Positions 26,527-36,056 of a DNA stretch of 64,000 nucleotides are shown piece by piece. The notes beneath the pieces are model-generated. The model was not told the DNA's origin. It saw nothing but the letters and a program-made list of their open reading frames with translations, and searched no databases. Position numbers and translations under genes: made by a program. The stretch's first letter is position 1, and the number at the start of each line of letters is the position of its first letter. This DNA is from Flammeovirga sp. SJP92 (GTDB lineage: Bacteria > Bacteroidota > Bacteroidia > Cytophagales > Flammeovirgaceae): contig NZ_LQAQ01000035.1 in assembly GCF_001583495.1 (NCBI RefSeq), positions 1 to 64,000 of the forward strand, given 5' to 3'.

Positions 26527-27678
26527 TTATTTGATTGTATATTTTTTGTATAAATCTTCAGAAGACATGATGTATCGTTTGTCTTGAAGTTTTGCTTCCC
26601 ATTTTTTCTTGATTCCTTTATTGACGTGTAATCGAGCATCAATCAATTTAAATGTGGGGTTATCAAACCACATCGGGTGAGATTTCCAATCGCAATTGAT
26701 GTAAGAAAATGCTTTCACTACATCGCCGTTATCTTCAATCGTTTCAAAGAAGGGTACAAACCATTCGTTCCATGCCAACTGTGCTTGGTCTTCATCATGA
26801 AGATCCATTGGAAGTGTTTGGTTATCAAACTTCATATATGGTCCTGAAACTGTAGGTGAAGCCTCAGCAATAAATACTGGCTTGCCTTTCTTTCTAGCAA
26901 ATTCTATCATTTCTTGCTCACGCCATCTTGCAAAGAATGAGAAACCACACCAATCCACGTAATCATCACCAGGATACCAGTCTTCTAATTGTCCTGGAGT
27001 GGAAACGAAGCCGGCAGACTGCCACACATACGCAACATTATCTACTTTTTCTTTGTCTAAAATATCTTTTACTCTTCTGAATGCTTTGATAAAATCATCC
27101 TTGTCATAATGATTCCATAAATGACCATCAAACTCATATCCCACTCTTAGGAAGACCGGACGCGGTGCAATAGACTTTATAAATTCACCTAATTTAATGA
27201 TCATTTCATCATGCTCTCCATTGGCCACCTTAGTTTCATGATTTACCATCCCTAAACCAATCGCCAACATCATATTATCATAATCTGGATCTGCTAATTG
27301 AAGACTTGCATTATAAACACTATCTCCCCAATTGTCCGTACTGAAAATTCCATCTAACCCTTTATGCACAAAACCAAATGTTGTATCACCTGGCGTTAAA
27401 AAGGAGTAAGAAGTGAAACCTGCAGGACGTTCTTCAAAGTGATCCAAGTACCCATCATTGTATTCATCTAACCCTCCAAGTGCCGTAATTTCTTGTCCAA
27501 TAAAAACTAAAACTTTACCATCTTCGGGTTCATATTTTGCTAAAGGTCTATCCACTTTTGCCGATAAAGTAGGAGAAGCAACTGCACTTTCAATAAATGT
27601 CTTGTCAGTTGTTTGTTGAACACACCCTATTAAACCTAAAGCAAAAGAGACAGCTATTAAATAAACTGTTCTCATCAT
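26527..27678 (-). CDS. GH26 family lipoprotein, probable beta-mannanase
   Basis: A 383-residue GH26 enzyme, a retaining (beta/alpha)8-barrel family dominated by endo-beta-1,4-mannanases. The lipobox is GLIGC, so it is membrane-anchored and likely faces the periplasm or surface. The acid/base Glu182 is in FLRVGYEFDG and the nucleophile Glu272 in PVFIAEASP. The substrate-side motif YVWQSAGF lies between them. It is divergent from the TIM-barrel gene at 27972; the shared 293-bp region carries four 11-bp-spaced ACNTCAA repeats. It is a paralogue of the secreted GH26 at 29787-31076. Activity on mannan, glucomannan or another beta-glycan is inferred from the family. Confidence 0.92.
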   Translation of the reverse strand: MMRTVYLIAVSFALGLIGCVQQTTDKTFIESAVASPTLSAKVDRPLAKYEPEDGKVLVFIGQEITALGGLDEYNDGYLDHFEERPAGFTSYSFLTPGDTTFGFVHKGLDGIFSTDNWGDSVYNASLQLADPDYDNMMLAIGLGMVNHETKVANGEHDEMIIKLGEFIKSIAPRPVFLRVGYEFDGHLWNHYDKDDFIKAFRRVKDILDKEKVDNVAYVWQSAGFVSTPGQLEDWYPGDDYVDWCGFSFFARWREQEMIEFARKKGKPVFIAEASPTVSGPYMKFDNQTLPMDLHDEDQAQLAWNEWFVPFFETIEDNGDVVKAFSYINCDWKSHPMWFDNPTFKLIDARLHVNKGIKKKWEAKLQDKRYIMSSEDLYKKYTIK

Positions 27679-27848
27679 TCATATTTGATAAAAAATTGTT
27701 GGATGACTAATCCAAAAAATTTACTTGTAGTGAAGTAAATGGTCAGTAATATTCTTTCTTTTCGTTAGGGAATAAAGCATTGTTATATGATTATACCTCT
27801 GCTCAAATACCTAATTCAAAGGTCTTCATTTTTCTTATAAAAAGGACT

Positions 27849-27887
27849 ACTACAACTACTCTCAAGTATACTTCAAGACTACGTCAA
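27849..27887. promoter_or_regulatory. Helically phased ACNTCAA direct repeats (array 1)
   Basis: On the plus strand CAA ends occur at 27855, 27865, 27876 and 27887, giving spacings of 10, 11 and 11 bp. The units are CTACAA, CTCTCAA, ACTTCAA and ACGTCAA. The array lies between divergent GH26 and TIM-barrel glycosidase genes. The same pattern occurs at 39367-39406 and 42040-42090. It is probably a multi-copy activator site for this polysaccharide locus. Confidence 0.6.
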
Positions 27888-27971
27888 ACCACCTTAACGG
27901 TATCAAAATCACTAATTTATTCTAGAACTAGGACTACTTTTGTTTATCAACAAACATAATTATAAATAGAA

Positions 27972-29375
27972 ATGGAATTTAAGACTAAATTATTATTCTC
28001 TTTGGCCCTCTTCATGTGTTTGTACAGTCAAGCACAAGACAATCCAAGATTAAAACTCTTCAATCAGGAACACTTTTTCATAAAAGGAGCGGGTATTGAT
28101 AACAATGTTGGACTGACTAAACTTGAACTACTCTCTAAATCGGGTGCTAATGCTTTTAGAACTTGGAGTACACAAAATGCAGAAGCAAAATTCGACTCCG
28201 CCCAAAAGTACAATCTAAAGGTAGCATTGGGGATTGCTGTACATCAAGAATTACACGGATTTGATTATAATGATGAGGAAGCTGTAGCTCAACAATTGGA
28301 AGAAATCAAAGCGCAAGTACTAAAGTACAAAGACCGTCCTGAATTGATGTGTTGGGTGGTTGGAAATGAACTGAATCTTCTTTTTGATGAAAAAGGACAG
28401 TTGGCATTGGTCAATCCAAAAGTGTATGATGCCTTAGAAGAAATCATACAATTTATCCATAGTGTAGATCCCATACATCCTGTTACAACTACCTTTGCTG
28501 GTATCAATAAAAAACATGTCAAAAGAGCATTAGAAAGAACTCCGAGTTTGGACATTATTTCTTTTCAAGTATATGGCGATTTATTGGTTTTACCTCAACG
28601 TGTCAATGCTCTCAATTTGAAAATCCCTTATATGGTCACTGAATATGGAGCGGTAGGTCACTGGGAAAGGCCCATTACACCTTGGGGTAGAGAAATTGAG
28701 GAAACTTCCTTTGAAAAAGGGCAAGGCCTAGCTTATAGAATTCAAAAAGGTATTGTTGAAAATAAAGACCCGCTTTTCTTAGGAACGTTTGTCTTTTACT
28801 GGGGACAAAAACAAGAAAGAACTCCCACTTGGTACGGATTGTTTACCACAAAAGGAGAAAGCGATGATAGAATAGATGAGCTGACAAAATATTGGACAGG
28901 CAAATATCCAAAACATAAAGCACCTGTAGTCAAATCTATTACATTAAACGGAAAAAAAGCTGTAGATTTTATCGTTATAAAAGAGGAAGAAACGCTAACT
29001 GCCCGTATTGATGCTATCATTACAGAAGAGCATAATTACCGTTTCCATTGGGAATTAATGGAGGAAGTAAAAGTTAAAAGTCAAGGAGGAGCGTTTGAAC
29101 AAGAACCTCCCCTTATTGAGATGAAAGTGATTGAAAATAAAGACACTCAAATCACTTTCAAAAAGGAAGTAAAAGTTAAAAGTCAAGGAGGAGCGTTTGA
29201 ACAAGAACCTCCCCTTATTGAGATGAAAGTGATTGAAAATAAAGACACTCAAATCACTTTCAAAACTCCCAAGAAAGAAGGTGATTACCGCCTTTTTGTC
29301 TATGTGTATGATGAAAAAGGGAAAGTAGGCACCGCTAATATTCCTTTTTACGTTGGTGAACTAAAGGATTTATAA
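27972..29375 (+). CDS. TIM-barrel glycoside hydrolase (GH2/GH5-like), exported
   Basis: 467 residues. The signal peptide ends at YSQAQ (about 22). The catalytic barrel (about 30-310) resembles the GH2 C-terminal or GH5-like clan A barrel: acid/base Glu133 in CWVVGNELN and nucleophile Glu224 in MVTEYGA. The N-terminal jelly roll of full-length GH2 enzymes is missing, so this is a barrel-only enzyme. A C-terminal beta domain (about 320-467) contains an exact 34-residue in-frame duplication, EVKVKSQGGAFEQEPP to the end of TQITFK (DNA 29064-29265). It is divergent from a GH26 gene and shares its operator array, so it probably cleaves the same glycan. The exact substrate is unknown. Confidence 0.85.
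   Translation: MEFKTKLLFSLALFMCLYSQAQDNPRLKLFNQEHFFIKGAGIDNNVGLTKLELLSKSGANAFRTWSTQNAEAKFDSAQKYNLKVALGIAVHQELHGFDYNDEEAVAQQLEEIKAQVLKYKDRPELMCWVVGNELNLLFDEKGQLALVNPKVYDALEEIIQFIHSVDPIHPVTTTFAGINKKHVKRALERTPSLDIISFQVYGDLLVLPQRVNALNLKIPYMVTEYGAVGHWERPITPWGREIEETSFEKGQGLAYRIQKGIVENKDPLFLGTFVFYWGQKQERTPTWYGLFTTKGESDDRIDELTKYWTGKYPKHKAPVVKSITLNGKKAVDFIVIKEEETLTARIDAIITEEHNYRFHWELMEEVKVKSQGGAFEQEPPLIEMKVIENKDTQITFKKEVKVKSQGGAFEQEPPLIEMKVIENKDTQITFKTPKKEGDYRLFVYVYDEKGKVGTANIPFYVGELKDL
29064..29265 (+). repeat. Exact 102-bp in-frame tandem duplication inside the glycosidase gene
   Basis: Units 29064-29165 and 29166-29265 are identical for 100 bases. The duplication adds 34 residues to a beta domain of the enzyme without breaking the frame. 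Confidence 0.93.
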
Positions 29376-29387
29376 TCAGAATTGACC

Positions 29388-29704
29388 CCTTGTAGAAACG
29401 TAGCCTGCTACGTTTCTACAAGGTAGTATTAAATAATTTATTTTGAAATGCCTCTGATTACATACTACCCCCCTGTAGAAGCGTAGCCTGCTACGCAAAA
29501 CGTCTGAAACTTAGAAAAAGTTGAAGGTTTAGATTCTTTTTCAAATAGAGTTTTCTTAATAATTACTATTTCGGACTGTATTCCTCTCTTTATTAAACGT
29601 AGCAGGCTACGTTTCTACGAGGCGGTAAACTTGATGGATAGTTTTGTGCTATAATCAATCTAACCCCTTTTAGTTTTTAGGGTAGCGGGCTACGCTTCTA
29701 CAAG
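29388..29704. repeat. Cluster of GTAGC palindromes
   Basis: Four related palindromes: 29388-29423 (CCTTGTAGAAACGTAGC, CT, and its exact complement), 29472-29496, 29595-29620 and 29680-29704. All are variants of GTAGAAACGTAGC-GCTACGTTTCTAC. The same family recurs at 59388-59513. Extragenic palindromes of this kind act as RNA stems or are moved by REP-type transposases. None is encoded here. They fill the 411-bp gap between convergent genes. Confidence 0.85.
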
Positions 29705-29708
29705 AGAC

Positions 29709-29746
29709 AAAAAAATCCACTGCTTTAGTTAAAGCAGTGGATTTTT
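29709..29746. terminator. Bidirectional terminator
   Basis: AAAAATCCACTGCTTTA, loop, AAAGCAGTGGATTTTT. It serves the GH26 operon on the minus strand and the convergent glycosidase. Confidence 0.9.
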
Positions 29747-29786
29747 CTATAGTTCTATTTTTACATCAAACCAATATCAGAACCTT

Positions 29787-31076
29787 TTATTTTGTAGTAT
29801 GATATACTTTTTTGATGATTTGCTCTCCTAAGTCATTGTACATTACTAAAGAATACAATCCAGATCTTAATGGCAATTCTAAAGTTGTTGATTTTTTATC
29901 CAATTTCACTTCTTCAATAACTTTTCCTGAGCCTAATTCAATAATAGTTAGCTGGTGTATAGAAATATTATCTTTCAACTCAATTTTCAAATTTGAAAGG
30001 TTTGAATAAACAGTTATTTGACTAGCTAAATCCTGCTCCAAAGAAGTAACAGTAGCAAAACAGTTTTCTTCAGCAAGAAAAGGATAACCTAGAGAAGTGA
30101 ACAATTCACTACTACTCTTGAGCCATGTCCCATCATTTGTTTCTGATTTCCAATTATTCAAAACTTTTTGATTGACTTGTATTCTTGAATCTCCCCAATT
30201 GATTCCACTATTTTTCCACATGGGTTGTGCATTCCAATCAACATTAATATAAGCAAGTGCTTTTATTTCATTATTTTTTTCAATGAGATTAAATAACGGT
30301 GAGAACCATTTTGACCAAACATCTTCTGTTGTATCTTCTAAATCAAATCCCATTGGAGTGGCCTCAGCAATCATTACCGGTTTTCCTTTTCTTTTGGCTA
30401 ATTCAATAATAGCATTTCCAGCACCTTCTCCAAAATAAGAGAAAGCCATCCAATCTACATATTTATCACCAGGGTAATATGAATTAAGAATATTTGAAGC
30501 ATGAACACCATCAGATTGCCAAACAAAATCACAATTTAAAACTCTTTCTTCATCAAACACATCTACAATATGTTGGTACATTTTAATATAATTAGATGGA
30601 TTGTAATTGTTGTGGGGTCCATCAAACTCATACCCTATTCTTAAAAAAACTGGACGCTTACTTTCTTTTATCCATGAAGCTAACCTTCTAATATTATAAT
30701 CTCTATTTCCATCAATTATTGATTGTTCTTGCCCAACTAGATGAAGGCCAATTGCAATTGTACTATTTGTAAAATTATCATTATCAACATATTCCTGAGC
30801 ATTAACATCACCAGCACCATAGTTCGTTTTACTAGCCAATCCTTGAAGATTAACAATATTGGTATAAGAAGTGATTCCTGCAGGGTAATAACCTAAGGCA
30901 TCAATGTATCCTTGATTATAATTACTTAATCCACCAACAGCTCCGAGATCTTGTCCAATGATCAATAACTTTTTTCCATCAGCAGGTACAAATTTAGCAT
31001 CACCCCCAAAGCAAGCTGACCTTTCTTGTGCATATAACTGATGAGTTAATAAAAAAATAAATAAAAAATATCTCAT
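29787..31076 (-). CDS. GH26 family enzyme with T9SS sorting domain, probable secreted beta-mannanase
   Basis: 429 residues. A signal peptide (MRYFLFIFLLTHQLYAQ) is followed by a GH26 barrel (about 30-335) with acid/base Glu150 in FLRIGYEFDG and nucleophile Glu238 in PVMIAEATP. The last about 80 residues form a beta domain (ITVYSNLSNLKIEL to KVYHTTK) that fits a type A T9SS C-terminal sorting signal, so the enzyme should be secreted across the outer membrane and attached to the surface. It is the last gene of the SusC/SusD operon. It would cut polymer outside the cell, while the lipoprotein GH26 at 26527 acts further in. Confidence 0.92.
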   Translation of the reverse strand: MRYFLFIFLLTHQLYAQERSACFGGDAKFVPADGKKLLIIGQDLGAVGGLSNYNQGYIDALGYYPAGITSYTNIVNLQGLASKTNYGAGDVNAQEYVDNDNFTNSTIAIGLHLVGQEQSIIDGNRDYNIRRLASWIKESKRPVFLRIGYEFDGPHNNYNPSNYIKMYQHIVDVFDEERVLNCDFVWQSDGVHASNILNSYYPGDKYVDWMAFSYFGEGAGNAIIELAKRKGKPVMIAEATPMGFDLEDTTEDVWSKWFSPLFNLIEKNNEIKALAYINVDWNAQPMWKNSGINWGDSRIQVNQKVLNNWKSETNDGTWLKSSSELFTSLGYPFLAEENCFATVTSLEQDLASQITVYSNLSNLKIELKDNISIHQLTIIELGSGKVIEEVKLDKKSTTLELPLRSGLYSLVMYNDLGEQIIKKVYHTTK

Positions 31077-31155
31077 AATATGTTGATTTGTATGTTACAA
31101 AAAGGGAGATATTTCTTTTGAAAATATCTCCCAATATACTTTTTCAAAAAAATGG

Positions 31156-33282
31156 CTATTCCTTAAGTAATTTGACCACTTTACCTTGGACATGGAAAAG
31201 GTAAATTCCTTTCGATAAAGTAGAAAAATCGAGTTGAGGATTCACCCCATTAACCTGTCCGTTTAAGACCTGACTACCATTTAGATCATAAACACTATAA
31301 CTTTCACTATTAAACTCTCCTTGTAATGTAGATGTATCTACTACTGGATTAGGGAAAAATAAAAGATCATTATCTAATGGACCAGAAACTTGCCTTATTC
31401 TTCCATTAGAAGTAGACAACTCAAAAAGACCCGTTGAAAACTTTTTACCCGAAGTGGAAGTATATTGTATCTCATAATAATAATTTCCTGCATTATAATA
31501 TTTGATAGAAGAAACAACCACATATTGTTTTCCCTTAGAAATTGCTTTATCATTTAAAACTGTCTCCCCATAATACATTGACTTTGTCACCCACTTAAAA
31601 TCAAAAGTTCCAGTCCAATCGTTATTTTCATCGTAAGAAATATATAAAGCATCATCATAAAACCCACTTACAGAAAAATTTGTTGGGGGAATATATTCTG
31701 CAAACTTCTTATATGAAGTTGAATAACGGTTACCAAAAATATCTAGATATGATAACTGATATTCCCTCCATATACCATCATAATAGTTAACATTATTTTT
31801 TAATCTTTCCTTATTTCCTCCTTGAATGATATTAGTTTTGCCTACTACACCACCATATACATTGGGTATTAACCAATTAACACTGACACTCCCAGGGAAA
31901 CTATTCGGTTCACTCCAAGTAAACCAAGCTGCACTATGTACGTTTCTCATATCAAAATCTGATGGTGGAGTAAAGTAATTTACCCAATCACTATCATATA
32001 CATTACCAAATGAATCTGTGAATCTGATTTTCACATCATTTCCTGCAATTGAAGTCTCATACTTGTCAAAGTAAATAAGGTTATTCTTAATAGGATAAGT
32101 TGTAGAAATGTCCGGTAATGCACTTTTAGAAACTGTATTTCTTCTAATTAATTTTAATGTACCTTGTGCCACCGTATTACTGCCATTCCAAGTAATCTTA
32201 GCTTTTTTAGTACTCGCTTCATAAGCAACTTTAATGTTAGATAAAGGAGTAAAATAAGAATATTCAGGTGATGTTACTTTTCTGTTTATTTCATCAGTTA
32301 TTCTTATATAAAATTTTGATGTTAAAATCTCATCAATTTCGGCATTATGGACTTTAACTTGAGTATCGGAAATGGAACTGGCATATTTGGTTTTAATTAC
32401 CTTCTGAGTACCATCCTTTTTCTTTTCAATTAATTCAATTTTTGGTTTAAAGTTCCAACTTTGGTTATATTTAAAATTAAACAAAAGCTCTTGACCTTGA
32501 ACAACTAAGCTAATTATTGATGGTGATTTAAGTTCAGACGCAGCTAAGTTTACTTTTAGGTTTGAAGTAAATAGTGTATTTTTCCCATAAGTTGTTTTCT
32601 TCAAAAATATGTCTAAATCATATTTTTTAGCATACTGACCTACTGTTCCTACTAATTCGATTTTCCAATCACCAGAATAATTTTTAAGCTTTACATAATT
32701 ATCATTTTCAAGTGTAAATTCATATTCACATATCTCAAAGCCTTCCTTAAAAGATACCTTGGGATCAAAATTTACAAGTTTAGCTGATTCACTTAGCGTT
32801 ACACTTTCATCTGAAACAGAGTTTACCTGTACCAATTGTTCAGAATAAAGATATAAGTTTAATTTATCTTTAAATGTATTTCCAAAACCTGATTTATCCT
32901 TAAAGTCAACCTCAATTTCTAGATGGCATTTTTTGCCTTTATTATTAACTACGGCATTTACTAAAGCTTGCTTGTCTGCATCTGAAAGAAAAAAGGAGGT
33001 TGTATTTCCTTTCAAATAGTAATTTTTAAAGGTTAAGTTATTTAACTTCAGCTTTAAATTTATTTCGTCTTTTGTATAATTAATAAAATCAAAATAAATA
33101 TTAAAGTATCCCTGTGTAGCATTTATTACACCATTACATATGTGAGCATTTGTATATCTAATGTAAAACTTTTCACTATTAGAAGTAACATCATAAAACG
33201 TTTTTTTATCTATATCTGATTGTCCAAAAATATTGACATTGACCAGCATTAATACAATAATTGCTAACGATTTAAGTTTCAT
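31156..33282 (-). CDS. T9SS-sorted surface protein of unknown function
   Basis: 708 residues. The signal peptide ends at NIFGQ. The body is beta-strand-rich with repeated Fn3-like segments and many aromatic residues (WFTWSEPN, YEIQYTSTSGKKF), typical of adhesive or carbohydrate-binding surface proteins. The C-terminus has the type A sorting domain: LLFFPNPVVDTSTLQ, SVYDLNGSQV, LSKGIYLFHVQGKVVKLLKE. No catalytic domain is recognised. It lies between a PKD lipoprotein and the secreted GH26 in the SusC/SusD operon, so it probably helps to hold the same polysaccharide at the cell surface. Confidence 0.8.
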   Translation of the reverse strand: MKLKSLAIIVLMLVNVNIFGQSDIDKKTFYDVTSNSEKFYIRYTNAHICNGVINATQGYFNIYFDFINYTKDEINLKLKLNNLTFKNYYLKGNTTSFFLSDADKQALVNAVVNNKGKKCHLEIEVDFKDKSGFGNTFKDKLNLYLYSEQLVQVNSVSDESVTLSESAKLVNFDPKVSFKEGFEICEYEFTLENDNYVKLKNYSGDWKIELVGTVGQYAKKYDLDIFLKKTTYGKNTLFTSNLKVNLAASELKSPSIISLVVQGQELLFNFKYNQSWNFKPKIELIEKKKDGTQKVIKTKYASSISDTQVKVHNAEIDEILTSKFYIRITDEINRKVTSPEYSYFTPLSNIKVAYEASTKKAKITWNGSNTVAQGTLKLIRRNTVSKSALPDISTTYPIKNNLIYFDKYETSIAGNDVKIRFTDSFGNVYDSDWVNYFTPPSDFDMRNVHSAAWFTWSEPNSFPGSVSVNWLIPNVYGGVVGKTNIIQGGNKERLKNNVNYYDGIWREYQLSYLDIFGNRYSTSYKKFAEYIPPTNFSVSGFYDDALYISYDENNDWTGTFDFKWVTKSMYYGETVLNDKAISKGKQYVVVSSIKYYNAGNYYYEIQYTSTSGKKFSTGLFELSTSNGRIRQVSGPLDNDLLFFPNPVVDTSTLQGEFNSESYSVYDLNGSQVLNGQVNGVNPQLDFSTLSKGIYLFHVQGKVVKLLKE

Positions 33283-33366
33283 TTTTTAGTTAGTTTATAA
33301 GTAGTTTTGGGCAATAATATTGTTATCACCCAAAACTGTAAAAATTTTATTTGAAGAAATTATGAA

Positions 33367-34332
33367 TTACTCAGCTGCTGGAGCTGGTTCTTCTTCTACA
33401 ACGTCTTCTTGAACGAACTTCAAGTAACGGTAGTTATTACCATCTTCAGGAGCATTTTTATTCAATAAGTTTAAGTATCTGATATAAAGTTCTGTCTCAG
33501 TTAATGATACAATCTCATACTTAGAAGCAACTGCTCCATTCACAGTTTGTTTGTAACCTAAGAAACCACCATCATTAATTTGAAGGAAATATACACCATC
33601 TTCTTCAATGATTGACATTGGATATGAATCTTCTCCTTGATACACTGATTCGAAATCATGGAAAGGTGCAGCCTCTGTATCTTCTTGCCAGTTATTGATT
33701 TGATGTGTTCCCTGTACTTCCATAACGTTAGGGAAGATACCAAAAGTGAAACGAGACTTCAGTGCTTCAGGCATAGAGAAACCTTCACCATTGTTACCAG
33801 CCCAGTGATTATATTGTGAACTCCACCAAATTACGTTCTCATCTGGGTTCCATTGTTCATTTTCAGGACCGGGACCTACTTGGTGAGCACCTGGAGCAAT
33901 TGAGAATTTCCATGTCTTTCCTAAACCAGGACCACCATCTTGACAACCACCAGTCAATAATTGGTAATAATTACTATTACAAACTAGATCCGATTTAGCA
34001 TCTGTTACTGATACCACTGCTGTTACTTCAGAGACGCCCGTTGATGTGGTTAATACTACACTAGCGTTGAAATCATCGTTCCATAAATATGTATGAGAAG
34101 CTTCAGGTCCTTCTGAATTTACTGTATTACCATCTCCAAATGAGAAAGAATAAGATAAAACACCTGCAGCACCTTCTACTGTAAAAGTTACTTGAGAGTT
34201 GTCTGTTGCACTCGGAGTCACTTTTAATGTAGCACTTGGCTCAGCAGTAGGAGCATCATCACTCGAGCATGATCCAAAGGCGAATACTACTAAACCTAGA
34301 ATAAATAATTTTAATAAATCGAATTTTCTCAT
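33367..34332 (-). CDS. PKD-domain surface lipoprotein, SusE/F-like position
   Basis: 321 residues. The lipobox is FAFGSC, followed by SSDDAPT, an acidic tail that in Bacteroidetes often directs lipoproteins to the surface. A PKD domain spans about 35-110 (YSFSFGDGNTV, then ASHTYLW). The C-terminal domain (about 115-310) is Trp-rich (KTWKFSIAPGAH, IWWSSQYNHWAGNNG), like glycan-binding lipoproteins encoded after SusD. It ends in an unusual acidic/Pro/Ala tail (VVEEEPAPAAE). A non-catalytic mannan-binding role is inferred from operon position. Confidence 0.85.
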   Translation of the reverse strand: MRKFDLLKLFILGLVVFAFGSCSSDDAPTAEPSATLKVTPSATDNSQVTFTVEGAAGVLSYSFSFGDGNTVNSEGPEASHTYLWNDDFNASVVLTTSTGVSEVTAVVSVTDAKSDLVCNSNYYQLLTGGCQDGGPGLGKTWKFSIAPGAHQVGPGPENEQWNPDENVIWWSSQYNHWAGNNGEGFSMPEALKSRFTFGIFPNVMEVQGTHQINNWQEDTEAAPFHDFESVYQGEDSYPMSIIEEDGVYFLQINDGGFLGYKQTVNGAVASKYEIVSLTETELYIRYLNLLNKNAPEDGNNYRYLKFVQEDVVEEEPAPAAE

Positions 34333-34496
34333 TTCATTAAATTTTAAGAATGTAAAAAGAATAGTGTGTCTCTATCGAGATCGTAAAAAAATAAGCAGTA
34401 AGGTGCCAGCTTGGTAAAAAACTACCAACGAAAGAAAGAAATATCTTATGTACTGTTAGCTGATAACTTAATATCAGCTAACAGTTACTTGTACCA

Positions 34497-36029
34497 CTAA
34501 TTACTTGGGTTCGGAGTAATTACTCCATCCGTCAAGTCAATCTCAGATTGAGGAATTGGGAACTTTTCATGAATTCCTTTCACAAATCCTTCATCTAATA
34601 ATCTCTGAGTGATTTGACCTGTTCTAACTTGATCAAAGAAACGGTGACCTTCCATCGCTAACTCTAAACGTCTTTCTGCATAGACTTGCTCTAATGTAGG
34701 AGCTCCAATAGTACCTAAACCGGCTCTTGTTCTCACTGCATTGAAAGGAACAGCAGCTTCACCTGCTTTACCTACCTTAATCGCTAACTCCGCTTGGAAT
34801 AAAAGTAAGTCTGCGTACCTAAACATTCTATAATTAGAATGACCGTTGCATCTGTGATCACCAATACTTGATGGTGTTTGCTCACTCAATGGCAAGAAAT
34901 ATTTTTGCTGAGCAAGGCCTTCCGTATTATTCCAACTGTCTGTTGGAGAACTTGGAATTTCCATCGCAAATCCATCTTCAGGATAAACTACCTCACCATC
35001 ATAGATCAATGTTTGCTCTCTTCTGATATCATCACCTGCGGCTCTAAATAGTTGGTCTAATTCTTTGTTAGGGATATTGAAACCCCAACCTTCTCCAAAT
35101 TCGCTATCAGAACCCGCTCTTACTGAAGTCATCATATTTGTATATGAACCTGTAGATTGAATATTCCAGTTATGGAACGCAGAAGGTTCAAATTGCACTT
35201 CGAAAATAGAGTATTCTCCATTTTCATTTTCCAACCTCCAGATTTTTTCATACTCAATCAAACTATATTGATTTGAATTGACTACTTCTTTTGTGAAATT
35301 GTAAGCTTCATCATAGTAACCTGACTCATTCGAATATAAAGCTGCTTTCGCAAAGTAAGACTGAGCCATACCTTTTGTTGCTCTACCTAAATAGTAGGCA
35401 TCATATTCTTTCTTTAACTTAAGATTTACTTGAGCTTCTCTAAAATCAGCAAGGATAAAATCATAAGTCTCCTTTTCGGTAGCTCTAGGGATTTCTCTCA
35501 CATTGATATAATCGTCTTCAGTAGAGATCAAAGGAACACCACCAAACATTTTCACCAACTGGAAATAATGCCAACCTCTTAGGAAACGTGCCTCTGAATA
35601 AGCTTGGTTGTAATCTTCTTCACTTACTTTTTCTTTTGCAGCTTCTAGTGCAAAAAGTGCATTATTTGCTCTAAAAACACCTGCGAAGTGCTTTTGCCAC
35701 ACTAATTCATACATTGGATCACTGGCGTTCCATTGGAACTTCTGAATTGAATTCATGTAGGCCAAATCTCCTTCAGCTGCTCCACCTTTTGATGCATCAT
35801 CTGAAGCCATATCACCAAAGATGAAGTAGTTATAGAACTGAGATTGCTGAAAACTCCATAACATTGGGTTATAAGCTGCAATCAACATTCTATCGATATT
35901 CTCAGGATCTGATAAAAATACTTTTGTAGTCTCTCTTGCTAAAGGCTCTCTTTCTAAGAAGTTAGAACAACTTGTTGTTCCAAGTCCAATTAAGGCTCCC
36001 GCAATTAATGATTTATATATATTTTTCAT
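34497..36029 (-). CDS. SusD/RagB family nutrient-binding lipoprotein
   Basis: 510 residues. The signal sequence ends with GTTSC, the lipid Cys, followed by SNFLEREPLA, which is characteristic of SusD proteins. TPR-like helices follow (FLRGWHYFQLVKMFGGVPLI), and the C-terminus has RYADLLLFQAELAIKVG and VYAERRLELAMEGHRFFDQVR. It sits on the outside of the outer membrane as a lid over its SusC partner and captures oligosaccharides. It starts 28 bp after the susC stop, so the two are co-transcribed. Specificity is inferred from the two GH26 enzymes in the locus. Confidence 0.97.
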   Translation of the reverse strand: MKNIYKSLIAGALIGLGTTSCSNFLEREPLARETTKVFLSDPENIDRMLIAAYNPMLWSFQQSQFYNYFIFGDMASDDASKGGAAEGDLAYMNSIQKFQWNASDPMYELVWQKHFAGVFRANNALFALEAAKEKVSEEDYNQAYSEARFLRGWHYFQLVKMFGGVPLISTEDDYINVREIPRATEKETYDFILADFREAQVNLKLKKEYDAYYLGRATKGMAQSYFAKAALYSNESGYYDEAYNFTKEVVNSNQYSLIEYEKIWRLENENGEYSIFEVQFEPSAFHNWNIQSTGSYTNMMTSVRAGSDSEFGEGWGFNIPNKELDQLFRAAGDDIRREQTLIYDGEVVYPEDGFAMEIPSSPTDSWNNTEGLAQQKYFLPLSEQTPSSIGDHRCNGHSNYRMFRYADLLLFQAELAIKVGKAGEAAVPFNAVRTRAGLGTIGAPTLEQVYAERRLELAMEGHRFFDQVRTGQITQRLLDEGFVKGIHEKFPIPQSEIDLTDGVITPNPSN

Positions 36030-36056
36030 TTGAAATTTCTTTATCGTTTAACAAAA

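Noticed and set aside
29055-29252. Minus-strand frame with internal repetition as a gene
   Set aside because: It is the antisense of the duplicated segment in the glycosidase gene.
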